Shown piece after piece: positions 1 to 7,788 of a stretch of 28,531 bases of DNA. The DNA is from Desulfobulbus sp. (GTDB lineage: Bacteria; Desulfobacterota; Desulfobulbia; Desulfobulbales; Desulfobulbaceae). The DNA is taken from assembly GCA_028684915.1 (NCBI GenBank), contig JAQUEZ010000071.1:1-28531 (forward strand), in the 5' to 3' direction. The position numbers and the translations under genes were made by a program. Under the pieces are notes generated by a model that saw only the letters and a program-made list of their open reading frames with translations, had not been told where the DNA came from and made no database searches. The stretch's first letter is position 1, and each line of letters opens with the position of its first letter.

Positions 1-215
1 GTTTCGGGTCACCCCTACACGCCGAACCGGCGATTTCGCGGTGAACAGGCAATTACCGCGGGTGGCATTGCAGCCACCAGGAGCACCAGAGCTTTGCCTG
101 GCGCACAAGCGATTGCAGGGTGCCGGAAGTGCAAGGCATCGGCCTGTGCAGTGTACAACTGTACGTAAACAGGCCGATAATACCGCAGATTCGGTGCCCC
201 GTGACAGCTTCCTCA
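1..215. other. Left-edge noncoding stretch with a perfect 10-bp inverted repeat
   Basis: No recognisable gene lies here. Two plus-strand frames stay open from the window edge (to 168 and to 232), but their translations are Arg/Ala/Pro-rich and resemble no family I know. The one clear structure is an inverted repeat: 138-147 (ATCGGCCTGT) pairs perfectly with 169-178, and a second small stem, 153-157 with 160-164, sits in the loop. It lies 38 bases beyond the stop of the response regulator gene on the minus strand. It could act as a transcript 3' end, but neither strand has a T tract after the stem, so a Rho-independent terminator is not supported. Confidence 0.4.
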
Positions 216-872
216 TTATTCATCAGGAATGATGAGGGCATTGCGCACAACATGATTCACCAGATCCACGGTGTTTCTCATCTTAAATTTTTTCAAAAGA
301 CTGGCCCGATGATGATCAATGGTGCGAGGACTCAGATCAAGCATCTTGCCTATTTTTTTACTTGAGCAACCCTGCACCACCAATTTCAACACCTGTTTCT
401 CTCGATCACTGAGCACCACCAACGGAACTTTCCCCTGATCCCGGAATGCGTTCATGACCTCATCAGTGACGTCCGCAGACAGCCTGGGTGAAATATAAGA
501 TTTGCCGCTCCTGATAGTTACTATGGCATGGAGCAACTCGGTCTCAGAATCTTCCTTCATCAAATACCCATGGGCACCAGCCGAAATCGCCTGAAAAAAG
601 TACTGACTGTTGGTATGCATGGTCAGCATTAATATATCGATTCCAGGGCTGACTTTGCGGATTTCCGCCATGGCATCCAAACCGTTCAGTTGCGGCATGG
701 TAATATCGAGGATAACCATGTCCGCAGGATTCTCCCGTAACAACTCAAGCAATTCAACTCCATTGCCAGCCTCGGCAACAATACGCAGTGAAGGCTCATG
801 AACAATGATGGTTTTCAGGCCCTGACGGATCAGACTATGATCATCGGCAATTATGATGCGGTATGGTTTCAT
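216..872 (-). CDS. NarL/FixJ-family two-component response regulator
   Basis: A 218-residue DNA-binding response regulator. The receiver domain (about 1-120) has the acidic pair D10/D11, the phospho-acceptor D56 in VILDITMPQ, T84 and K106. A LuxR-type helix-turn-helix follows at about 150-212 (LSDREKQVLKLV, then SSKKIGKMLDLSPRTIDHHR). Phosphorylation by a sensor kinase would be expected to trigger dimerisation and promoter binding; neither kinase nor target genes are visible. I chose the ATG at 872 because the receiver starts right there (MKPYRIIIADDH). A longer frame from 923 would overlap the upstream gene and add 17 non-homologous residues. It begins 23 bases after the stop of the nth-xth fusion, so the two are probably cotranscribed. 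The Shine-Dalgarno signal is weak (GAGAG about 11 bases upstream), which hints at translational coupling. The family is certain, the regulon unknown. Confidence 0.93.
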   Translation of the reverse strand: MKPYRIIIADDHSLIRQGLKTIIVHEPSLRIVAEAGNGVELLELLRENPADMVILDITMPQLNGLDAMAEIRKVSPGIDILMLTMHTNSQYFFQAISAGAHGYLMKEDSETELLHAIVTIRSGKSYISPRLSADVTDEVMNAFRDQGKVPLVVLSDREKQVLKLVVQGCSSKKIGKMLDLSPRTIDHHRASLLKKFKMRNTVDLVNHVVRNALIIPDE

Positions 873-895
873 GACCAAGCTACTCTCATACTCTG

Positions 896-2344
896 TCAAC
901 GGAAGACAATGGATACCGGACAATGGTCTGAACCGGTAATGTCACTGTGGATGGCGGCCTCCACGACTCGAGGGGCACTCGAGCCGTCCACGAGGAAATA
1001 ATCGATTCTCCAACCGATATTTTTCGCCCTCGCACTGAACCGGTAACTCCACCAAGTGTATTGATTGGGCTCCTGGTTAAATTGTCGAAAAGTATCGACG
1101 TAACCGCTCGCCAGCACCTCATCCATCCAGGCCCGTTCCTGTTCGGAAAATCCGGGATTTTTTACATTTGCCTTTGGATTGGCTAAATCGATTTCCTGAT
1201 GGGCCACATTAAAATCCCCACAGATGAGGACTGTTTTCTGTTGGCGAAGACGATTCATGTGCTCGAGCAAAGCCCGATTAAAATCCTTTTTAAAATCAAG
1301 GCGTTTTAACTCTGGCTGCGCATTAGGCGAGTAAATATTCAGTAAAAAGAAATCAGCATACTCCAATGTCAAAACCCGGCCTTCTTCATCAAAACTGGAA
1401 TGCTCAAGCCCATAAAAAACATTGAGCGGCGCCTTTTTGCTAAAAACAGCAGTTCCGGAATACCCTTTTTTTTGGGCAGGAAACCAATAACTTTGGTATC
1501 CGGGAAGCTCACGAACTTCATCCGGTATTTGTTCAGGCACAGCCTTAATTTCCTGCAAGGCCAGTACATCAGGATTTAAACGGGAAATTGCCTCTACAAA
1601 CCCATTTTTTATCGCCGCCCGTAGTCCGTTGACATTCCAGGACACAAAACGTAGACCATCGGAATCCGGTTTTATGTTCGGCTCGCTACGGATTCGCCGA
1701 GGTGTCACATTGAGCTTTGGACAAAGATCGTTGAGAACGCATCGGTCACAGTGAGGACGCTGTGGAGTACAGGTTCCCTGACCAAAAGCCACCAGCAAGC
1801 CATTAATGCGAATCCAAAATTTCTGGGGCAATTTTTCTCGGAGCGCCATTTCGGTCTGCAAAGGGGTTTCGGTGCTCACGTATCCCCAAATATTCATGAT
1901 CCGATGTACATGGGTATCGACACAGATGGCAGGTTTATTAAAAGCAACAGCCACCACCAGATTGGCAGTTTTCCGTCCAACCCCCGGCAACTGCAACAGC
2001 GCATCGATATCATCGGGTACTTCACCGGAAAAAAGTTCAAAAAGCACCGCAGGTAACTGATGGAGGTAGCGCGCTTTGTTGTGGAAAAAACCCACAGGGT
2101 AAATCAGTTGCTCAAGCTCTGCAACGGAGAGCGATGCCAATTTTGTAGCTGTCTCCGCTTTGGCAAAAAGCTTCCTGGCAGCGGCGGCGGTTACTTCATC
2201 CTTGGTCCGAGCGGAAAGAATAGTGGCAACTAACACCTTAAAAGGGTCTTTGGTTTGAGTGGCAATCAGATCCACAACCGGTACCTGGTAGGTGCTGACT
2301 TCCTGCTCTAAACGAAGAACAATCTCATCAATGGGAAATCCCAT
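896..2344 (-). CDS. nth/xth: Endonuclease III-exonuclease III fusion (base-excision repair)
   Basis: A 482-residue protein joining two DNA repair enzymes. The N-terminal part (about 1-215) is endonuclease III, a glycosylase/AP lyase for oxidised pyrimidines. It has the helix-hairpin-helix LPGVGRKTAN with catalytic K125, D143 in CVDTHVHR, and an intact [4Fe-4S] ligand set C192-x6-C199-x2-C202-x5-C208. The C-terminal part (about 231-482) is exonuclease III, an AP endonuclease and 3'-5' exonuclease of the EEP fold. It has FVSWNVNGLRAA, E265 in LALQEIKA, D377/N379 in ICGDFNVAH, and D473/H474 in GSDHCPV. A short polar linker (about 216-230) joins them. All key residues of both halves are present, so both should be active. 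The ATG at 2344 is preceded by a strong Shine-Dalgarno (GGAGGGTGAGG); the TTG/ATG options further upstream are not. The two enzymes are normally separate proteins. Confidence 0.93.
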   Translation of the reverse strand: MGFPIDEIVLRLEQEVSTYQVPVVDLIATQTKDPFKVLVATILSARTKDEVTAAAARKLFAKAETATKLASLSVAELEQLIYPVGFFHNKARYLHQLPAVLFELFSGEVPDDIDALLQLPGVGRKTANLVVAVAFNKPAICVDTHVHRIMNIWGYVSTETPLQTEMALREKLPQKFWIRINGLLVAFGQGTCTPQRPHCDRCVLNDLCPKLNVTPRRIRSEPNIKPDSDGLRFVSWNVNGLRAAIKNGFVEAISRLNPDVLALQEIKAVPEQIPDEVRELPGYQSYWFPAQKKGYSGTAVFSKKAPLNVFYGLEHSSFDEEGRVLTLEYADFFLLNIYSPNAQPELKRLDFKKDFNRALLEHMNRLRQQKTVLICGDFNVAHQEIDLANPKANVKNPGFSEQERAWMDEVLASGYVDTFRQFNQEPNQYTWWSYRFSARAKNIGWRIDYFLVDGSSAPRVVEAAIHSDITGSDHCPVSIVFR

Positions 2345-2485
2345 CCTCACCCTCCAAGCGATATTGTATAACCACATGAAAAAGTGGCATGAATTTCATC
2401 AGCATAGTTAGCACAACTAAAGAAGTAGGCGCAACGAATTAAGAAAAAAAAGACCAAAACCCCGTTGAATCACTTTCCTGAAGAC

Positions 2486-2526
2486 AAAAAAATACGCCTG
2501 TTCTCATCACGAGAAGATCAGGCGTA
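2486..2526 (-). terminator. Rho-independent terminator of the carbonic anhydrase gene
   Basis: Positions 2493-2500 (TACGCCTG) pair perfectly with 2519-2526, and 2501-2505 (TTCTC) with 2511-2515 (GAGAA). On the minus strand the stem is followed by seven T residues (the A run 2486-2492). It lies 30 bases past the carbonic anhydrase stop, in the right orientation, and separates that gene from nth-xth. Confidence 0.88.
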
Positions 2527-2555
2527 CTTCGCTTACGTAATGCGGGAGTTCTCAA

Positions 2556-3149
2556 TTAACTTAATAAAATAACCTCGCCGGTCTCCAAATCATAATAGGT
2601 AGCCACTACATGAACACGTCCTTCCTCAACCAAATCGGCCACAATCGGTTCGGATTCAGCTATTTTTTTGGCAGTTGAGATAGCCAGTGCTTTAGCAGCA
2701 TTGTTTGTCCAGTTACCGTCAAGCCCCTTGGTTTTTTTCAATGCTGCATCAATTGAGGGGGTAAGGCTAGCGATGTGCCCATGCAACTTAACCCCTTGGG
2801 CAACCGCACTGACTGCGCCGCAGGAAGAATGGCCCATGACCATGACGAGCGGAGTGTGTAAATGGGCAACCGCGTATTCGATGCTCCCCAGAATATGATC
2901 GTTGATGATGTTTCCGGCAACACGGACCACAAAAATATCACCTAGCCCTTGATCGAATACGTCAACAGGGGGAACCCTGCTGTCCGCACAGGTCAAGACA
3001 ACGGCTATCGGGTCCTGACCGGACACTAAGCCGCGTCGAGATTCTTCACAGTGGTTGGGGTGCTCAAGTTTTCCGCTAATAAATCGTTTGTTGCCTTCAA
3101 GAAGTAGCTGCAGGGCGTCCTTTCCTGTCAGCTTAGTTTTTGGTTGCAT
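2556..3149 (-). CDS. can: Beta-class carbonic anhydrase
   Basis: A 197-residue zinc enzyme for reversible CO2 hydration. The beta-class signature is complete: C54, D56 and R58 in LTCADSRVP, and H107 and C110 in MGHSSCGA. C54, H107 and C110 are the expected zinc ligands, D56/R58 the catalytic dyad. No signal peptide is seen, so it is probably cytoplasmic. In an anaerobe that fixes or releases CO2 it would keep bicarbonate and CO2 in balance for carboxylases; that role is inferred. The ATG at 3149 has AGAGG at a spacing of 8 bases. An in-frame TTG two codons upstream lies too close to that site. The gene looks monocistronic, with its own terminator downstream and noncoding DNA upstream. Confidence 0.93.
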   Translation of the reverse strand: MQPKTKLTGKDALQLLLEGNKRFISGKLEHPNHCEESRRGLVSGQDPIAVVLTCADSRVPPVDVFDQGLGDIFVVRVAGNIINDHILGSIEYAVAHLHTPLVMVMGHSSCGAVSAVAQGVKLHGHIASLTPSIDAALKKTKGLDGNWTNNAAKALAISTAKKIAESEPIVADLVEEGRVHVVATYYDLETGEVILLS

Positions 3150-3567
3150 GTCCAAGTCCTCTTTGTGGTCAGATCATTTGCTTTGATAAAACGATACGTT
3201 CGGCCATCAGGGCTTTTTCACACTTTATTGCGATGAACAAAGTGCGAAAACATATCAGCAAAAATGAAATCCAGCCACAGAAAAAATGAACAGCGAGAAA
3301 CCTGCCTGCTATAATTACGATAGTCTCGTAAGCAGCCAAAGCTGAGAAGTTACGTGTCGTCAATACAGCATGTTGTGCGATACGCTAAACTTGATAGACT
3401 CGTATAAAGTCAAAAACCGAGCGTTTGGCCATTGTGAAATCAATATGTTACGAAGCTCGAAACGTCGTTTTCGTGGCTTTTTACGAAACCGACAAACTTC
3501 GTTCTCGAGTTTTTTTTACGAGAGCAATAATTATAAAAAGTCCCGTCCCCACCAACTGCAAGTCCTT
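3150..3567. other. 418-bp AT-rich intergenic region with nested inverted repeats
   Basis: I see no gene here. The open frames are short, low in complexity and without recognisable motifs. The stretch separates the BY-kinase gene (stop at 3568) from the carbonic anhydrase gene (start at 3149) and must hold the promoter of the latter, though no convincing -35/-10 pair stands out. The notable structure is at 3450-3523. GTCG 3464-3467 plus TTTCGT 3469-3474 pair with ACGAAA 3483-3488 plus CGAC 3490-3493 (one T/C mismatch). This hairpin is enclosed by ACGAAG 3450-3455 with CTTCGT 3497-3502. A separate TCTCG 3503-3507 / CGAGA 3519-3523 stem spans a T8 run (3510-3517). Alternatively CTCGA 3456-3460 pairs with TCGAG 3505-3509 just before that T8 run, which would make a plus-strand terminator. 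Confidence 0.45.
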
Positions 3568-4443
3568 TTATTTTGGACGCTTTGCGTAATATTCTTGTTG
3601 GTATTCGTAATAACCAAACACTTTATAGTCGAGCATGGTTGCCTTATAGGCATTAAATACCACCCCGAGGATCTTTTCACGACCGATGGCATCGGCAAGT
3701 GCCTTCACATACTCGCGGCGTGACTTGCCATAACGGACCACAAGCACAACGCCGTCCACATGCTGCGCCAATACTGCGGTTTCACTGGCGGCATGGAGCG
3801 GAGGGCTATCCAAAAGAACGATACGATCGTCGTATCGTTTACTGATTTCATCCACCAAGCCAATCATAGAGGCCGAACTGAGTAACTCTGCGGGGTTAAT
3901 AGAAGTAGGACCGGCTGTTAAGATAGCAAGCTTGTCCACACCTGAGGGGACCAGCAATTCCGGAATTCGTTTTTTGTGCTGCAGATAGTCAGAGAGACCA
4001 ACCTTGTTGCTCAAACCAAAGAGATCGTGCAGAGTTGGACGACGCAAATCGCAATCAACCAGGAGACAATAATTATCCATGCCTTGCGCCAGTGATATAG
4101 CCAAATTTGCACAAATAAAGCTTTTACCTTCGCCTGGAGCGGCACTGGTCACAAGAATGCTCCGTGGTACAGGACCATCGCTGGGAAACAGGATACGGGT
4201 GCGAAGTGCCCTGATGCTCTCGGCCACCGGTCCGGTTGTTGCAGTGGCCAAAACAAGGCGATCATCCCATTGCCCCTGTCCACTGTGGTCGGTTGGTACA
4301 GTTGTGTGCGGTTCCGCGATAACAGGATCGACTTGACCCACAGGGACGGATGGCGTCGGCGTCTCTACAACCAGTTCCGAGACTCTTTGTATCGAGTCTT
4401 CTGACTCTTCAGACCTTTTCAGAGCATCAAACACCTTTCCCAC
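3568..4443 (-). CDS. BY-kinase (CpsD/XrtA-associated tyrosine autokinase)
   Basis: A 291-residue bacterial tyrosine kinase that autophosphorylates and steers exopolysaccharide polymerisation and export. It shows Walker A at about 101-108 (AAPGEGKS), Walker A' at 128-132 (LVDCD), Walker B at 208-212 (IVLLD), and a C-terminal tyrosine cluster (Y273, Y278, Y279, Y281, Y285, Y286), the usual autophosphorylation tail. The first 10 residues (GKVFDALKR) match the short helix that opens kinases of exosortase-type EPS loci. Residues 20-60 are a Pro/Val/Thr-rich linker. There is no transmembrane segment, so the kinase is cytoplasmic and needs the separate Wzz-like partner. GTG at 4443 is preferred: GGAGG lies 5 bases upstream. 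A GTG at 4455 is in frame, but it lies just upstream of that site. It is the last gene of the 7030-to-3568 operon. Confidence 0.9.
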   Translation of the reverse strand: MGKVFDALKRSEESEDSIQRVSELVVETPTPSVPVGQVDPVIAEPHTTVPTDHSGQGQWDDRLVLATATTGPVAESIRALRTRILFPSDGPVPRSILVTSAAPGEGKSFICANLAISLAQGMDNYCLLVDCDLRRPTLHDLFGLSNKVGLSDYLQHKKRIPELLVPSGVDKLAILTAGPTSINPAELLSSASMIGLVDEISKRYDDRIVLLDSPPLHAASETAVLAQHVDGVVLVVRYGKSRREYVKALADAIGREKILGVVFNAYKATMLDYKVFGYYEYQQEYYAKRPK

Positions 4444-4501
4444 ACATTCCTCCACTAAGCTTGATTAACAACGGACAACAAGGTGACCTGGAGTAGATCA
4501 T

Positions 4502-5428
4502 TCATCGGTAATACTTCCACCATAAGCCCCCACCTGTCAGGCAGACAAGTACCAATCCAGCCAAGACTATCCACGGCCAGCGAGATCGAGTTGACGGAGC
4601 CGCAACCGGCAAGGGGGTCTCTTCACCGGGAAAATGCAGATCATCAACACTCTCTTGAATCAACTCCGGACCAATGGTAGGTTTATTCTCGGCAAACCCG
4701 GTTAACAGCGCATGATCACAGATAATATTAATAAGCCGGGGTGTTCCCTGGCTCACCTTATAAATCAAAGCAATGGCTTCCTCGGAAAAAATATCAAAAT
4801 GCCGTGCACCTGCGTGACGCAAACGAAAAAGGATATACTGCCGGGTTTCCTCCAAAGACAATCGACTCAGGTGAAAGCGAAGGCCAATACGCTGACGCAG
4901 TGGCAACAAACGGTCATCGCTCATGCGTTCGTTCAGCTCGGGTTGCCCTACTAAAAAAATGGAAAGTACGTCTTGTCCCTTTTCTTCAAGATTGGAAAGA
5001 AGACGAATTTCTTCCAATAGGTCGACAGGGAGCGCATGCGCTTCATCGAAGATGAGCACCACCCGCTCGCCCTTTTCATAACAGGCTTTGAGCATTTTGC
5101 CGAATTCGATCAGAAACATGGCCTTATTCCCATCCCATTCCAGACCGAGTTGTTTGGCTAAAAAAGAAAAAAATTCATCCCGATGAAGAATGGGATTGTT
5201 CAACACACTTAAATGCACGTCTTGGTCAAGACTGGTCACCAAGGCGTGCAAAAGTGTCGTTTTTCCTGCCCCCACATCGGCAGTCAAAACTAAAAAGCAT
5301 TTTTTACTCAAGACACCATACTTAAGAATTGCCAATCCTTCTTGATGCGCCTCACTCATGAAAACAGCTTTGGGTTCGGGGGTCAAATTAAAGGGCTTTC
5401 TCGTGAGTCCGAAATATTTGGTATACAT
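4502..5428 (-). CDS. GspA/ExeA-type AAA ATPase of an exopolysaccharide locus, C-terminally membrane anchored
   Basis: A 308-residue ATPase of the ExeA/GspA type found in XrtA/PEP-CTERM-linked exopolysaccharide loci. It opens with the family signature YFGLTRKPFNLTPEP (5-19). Walker A lies at 50-57 (ADVGAGKT), Walker B at 124-129 (LIFDEA), followed by a sensor-like segment (IFLVGQPEL) and an arginine-rich LRQRIGLRFHL stretch. A single hydrophobic segment near the C-terminus (about 283-303, flanked by RWPW and KYYR) should anchor it in the inner membrane. A peptidoglycan-binding domain, present in some GspA proteins, is absent. Its role in EPS export is not settled; energising or assembling the export apparatus is inferred from context. 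The stop of the upstream Wzz gene lies 24 bases before the start, so all three genes form one operon. Confidence 0.88.
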   Translation of the reverse strand: MYTKYFGLTRKPFNLTPEPKAVFMSEAHQEGLAILKYGVLSKKCFLVLTADVGAGKTTLLHALVTSLDQDVHLSVLNNPILHRDEFFSFLAKQLGLEWDGNKAMFLIEFGKMLKACYEKGERVVLIFDEAHALPVDLLEEIRLLSNLEEKGQDVLSIFLVGQPELNERMSDDRLLPLRQRIGLRFHLSRLSLEETRQYILFRLRHAGARHFDIFSEEAIALIYKVSQGTPRLINIICDHALLTGFAENKPTIGPELIQESVDDLHFPGEETPLPVAAPSTRSRWPWIVLAGLVLVCLTGGGLWWKYYR

Positions 5429-5452
5429 GTTTTTTCTTCACTCATTGGGGAC

Positions 5453-7030
5453 TTAGATAATTATCAAGCCTTTTGTCCATAACACAGCAAAAACGATGAT
5501 AAGCCCCAGGGAGTATGCCCCGATTCCAACTATGCTTACTAAAAAAACGAGTCTATCCCTATGGACGTCGGCTGGCTGTTCAATAAAAGGAATCGCACAA
5601 ATGACAGGAACACCTATCGCCTCTTCCAGTTCGCCGACATCTTTAAAGGACGTATCGATAAAATCCATAGCGAGAACCGAGCCAACGCTTAACCCAAGGC
5701 TTGCGACAACCGCAACCAACAAAATTTTAACAAAATTGGGCTTAAATGGTTTTTCAGACAATCGGGCAGAATCAACAATTTTAAATTTACTTCCCTTTTG
5801 ATTCCGCTCAAGATTTTCGGCCGACTGGGCCTGGAGATTATTAGCAACCAGTTGGTCGTAGTGACGACGTAATTCACTATAATCACGTGTGAGAATATTC
5901 CACTCTGCTTCGCGAACCGGAGCTGCTTCAACCCATTTTTGGTACTGGGTAATTTGAGCAGGAATTGCCGCCTGCGATTGGCGCAACTGGTCAATATTGA
6001 GATCAATCTGCTTTATCTGAGCCTGTACCCGCTGACTTTCCAAGCTCGCCGCAATAGAAGCACGACTTGAAGCGTTGCCCCCACCTAGGATACCAGAGCC
6101 GGTTGCCTTAACCCCTTTTGCTTCAAGTTGCGCGATCTGCTGTTGGGTGCGCCGTACCTCAGGATGCATCTCAGTATATTTGCCTTGCAATTGGGCAAGA
6201 TAGGTTTGCAAACGCTGCAAACGCTCTCCATCAGTCTCGGGATGTATGGGGAGAGCATTGGGCGAAGCTGGCTGCACACTTAAAGCGGCTAATTGCTGTT
6301 GCAGACGGGCCTGCTCTTGCGCCAACACCTTGGTCCTTTCCAGGTCCTGGATAGACGTTTGAATTCCTTGACTCTGCTCGACAAGAGCCCTTAATTGCGC
6401 CAAATTACTTTGCCGCTGCTCCGGCATTTCATTAAAATATTTCAACTTATAATCACGCATTTGCTGCTCTTTGGCATCAAGCACCTTCTTTGACAGGGCC
6501 AGTTCATCTTCTGTATATTTCGATGTCTCGGTTGCTCTCTCCTCTCGATATTTCAAATTCTCCTCGATAAAAAGTGAGGCCAAGGCGTTGGCAACCCGAA
6601 CGACCTTTACGGGATCAGCGCCTTGAAAAGAAACATTGAAAATATCTCCTTGCTTAACAGGCTTGATGTCAATATTTTTCCGCATCATTTCAATGACATC
6701 TTCAAGCGGCAGCTGTTTTCTCGCCCCTTCATACAAAGAAAACTGCATAATAACCTTTTCAAGACTCGTGCGACTGGTTACCAATTCTTGCAGGGTAGCC
6801 AAAGAGTCACGCAATTGCTGCCGCCCTTGCTCCGGATCCATTTTGGCCGGATTGATTTGCTGCGCTTCAAAACTCAACAGGGCAGTGCTTTGGTAGATTT
6901 TGGGGATATAAAAATAATAACCGAGTCCTAGCGAGACACCTATAAGCAAAAAAATGCTGCTAAGTCGCCAACTATGAAGAACCAAATCTACATATTTTTT
7001 TATCAACTGGCGCTGTTTGATATCCATCAT
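5453..7030 (-). CDS. Wzz/GNVR-type polysaccharide chain-length determinant
   Basis: A 525-residue inner-membrane polysaccharide co-polymerase. It has an N-terminal transmembrane segment (about 22-43), the Wzz segment (IYQSTALLSFE), and a long periplasmic part rich in Gln/Leu heptads (about 160-410) predicted to form coiled coils. The GNVR-like region near 380-428 ends in SEKPFKPN, the proline-rich motif before the second membrane segment (about 433-455). A third hydrophobic segment (about 494-515) ends the protein. Length and layout fit chain-length factors of exosortase-type EPS systems. No kinase domain is fused; that function is encoded two genes downstream. ATGs at 7030 and 7027 are both possible, with AGG 4 or 7 bases upstream. 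No glycosyltransferase, flippase or polymerase is visible, so the polysaccharide genes must lie elsewhere. Confidence 0.9.
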   Translation of the reverse strand: MMDIKQRQLIKKYVDLVLHSWRLSSIFLLIGVSLGLGYYFYIPKIYQSTALLSFEAQQINPAKMDPEQGRQQLRDSLATLQELVTSRTSLEKVIMQFSLYEGARKQLPLEDVIEMMRKNIDIKPVKQGDIFNVSFQGADPVKVVRVANALASLFIEENLKYREERATETSKYTEDELALSKKVLDAKEQQMRDYKLKYFNEMPEQRQSNLAQLRALVEQSQGIQTSIQDLERTKVLAQEQARLQQQLAALSVQPASPNALPIHPETDGERLQRLQTYLAQLQGKYTEMHPEVRRTQQQIAQLEAKGVKATGSGILGGGNASSRASIAASLESQRVQAQIKQIDLNIDQLRQSQAAIPAQITQYQKWVEAAPVREAEWNILTRDYSELRRHYDQLVANNLQAQSAENLERNQKGSKFKIVDSARLSEKPFKPNFVKILLVAVVASLGLSVGSVLAMDFIDTSFKDVGELEEAIGVPVICAIPFIEQPADVHRDRLVFLVSIVGIGAYSLGLIIVFAVLWTKGLIII

Positions 7031-7065
7031 GTGCCTGTTTCCGGATAAATTATTTACGTTCTATT

Positions 7066-7734
7066 ATGGTTAAGACTGATTCAACAACGTGCGTCATCGG
7101 AGATATTCATGGCAGCTCTACCGCTCTAACCAATCTCCTTGCAAAGGTACTCCACAAAGCAGAAACCATTGTGTTTCTTGGGGACTATGTCGATCGGGGG
7201 CCGCAGTCCAAAGAGGTTGTTTCTACTATCATTTCTTTGCAACAAAAAAAATCACTGCGCATAGTGCCCCTCATGGGTAACCATGATTTTCTTTTTTTAC
7301 AATTCCTCTCCGGTCGTGATGCATCTATTTTTTTACAAGTCGGCGGTCTTCAAACTCTGGCGAGTTATGGCCTTTCCCCTTCGGCAGAATTGGCGGAAAT
7401 AGCCGCCACCGTCCCGGAAGATCATAAAATCTTTTTTAAAAGCCTGCCCCTGTGGTGGCAAGATCAACATGCCATATACGTGCATGCCGGCTTGCAACCT
7501 GGTCTTCATTTAAGCCAGCAAAATTCACTATGGTGCCTATGGGCCCGAGAAAAATTTTTTCAAAGCAATTTCGACTTCGGTAAGCCAGTAGTATTTGGGC
7601 ATACAATTTTTGATGAACCGTTTATCACCCCTTACTGCATAGGTATTGACACCGGAGCAGTCTGCAACGGAAAGTTGACAGCTCTCATGCTCCCATCTCT
7701 AGAGATTATCAGTGTTTCAAATCAACAACGGTAA
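7066..7734 (+). CDS. PPP-family serine/threonine protein phosphatase (PrpA/ApaH-like metallophosphoesterase)
   Basis: A 222-residue metallophosphatase with the complete PPP signature in order: GDIHG (12-16), GDYVDRG (39-45), GNHD (71-74), VHAG (139-142) and GHT (178-180). These supply D13, H15, D40, N72, H140 and H179 for the two-metal centre and the catalytic histidine H73. Size and motifs fit bacterial PrpA/PrpB-type protein phosphatases; the related ApaH (diadenosine tetraphosphatase) is about 280 residues and less likely. It is soluble. It is transcribed away from the Wzz-ATPase-BY-kinase operon with only 35 bases between start codons, so control may be shared and it may reverse phosphorylation in that system (inference). 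No good Shine-Dalgarno site precedes the ATG at 7066, so a short leader or leaderless mRNA is possible. It faces epmA tail to tail. Confidence 0.88.
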   Translation: MVKTDSTTCVIGDIHGSSTALTNLLAKVLHKAETIVFLGDYVDRGPQSKEVVSTIISLQQKKSLRIVPLMGNHDFLFLQFLSGRDASIFLQVGGLQTLASYGLSPSAELAEIAATVPEDHKIFFKSLPLWWQDQHAIYVHAGLQPGLHLSQQNSLWCLWAREKFFQSNFDFGKPVVFGHTIFDEPFITPYCIGIDTGAVCNGKLTALMLPSLEIISVSNQQR

Positions 7735-7788
7735 AAAATAGACATTTATCATCGTATAGGATGAAGGGGGGTAAAAACAAACAAAAGC

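Noticed and set aside
1..232. Two plus-strand frames open from the left edge (to 168 and 232)
   Set aside because: Translations are Arg/Pro/Ala-rich without any recognisable motif, and the longer one overlaps the stop of the response regulator. They could be a gene tail, but nothing supports it.
3169..3363. 64-residue hydrophobic minus-strand frame upstream of the carbonic anhydrase gene
   Set aside because: It is hydrophobic only because the DNA is T-rich. No recognisable family, no clear start signal.
3370..3723. 117-residue plus-strand frame in the gap and over the BY-kinase end
   Set aside because: Half of it is antisense to the kinase tail, the rest is AT-rich inverted-repeat DNA. No ribosome site or motif.
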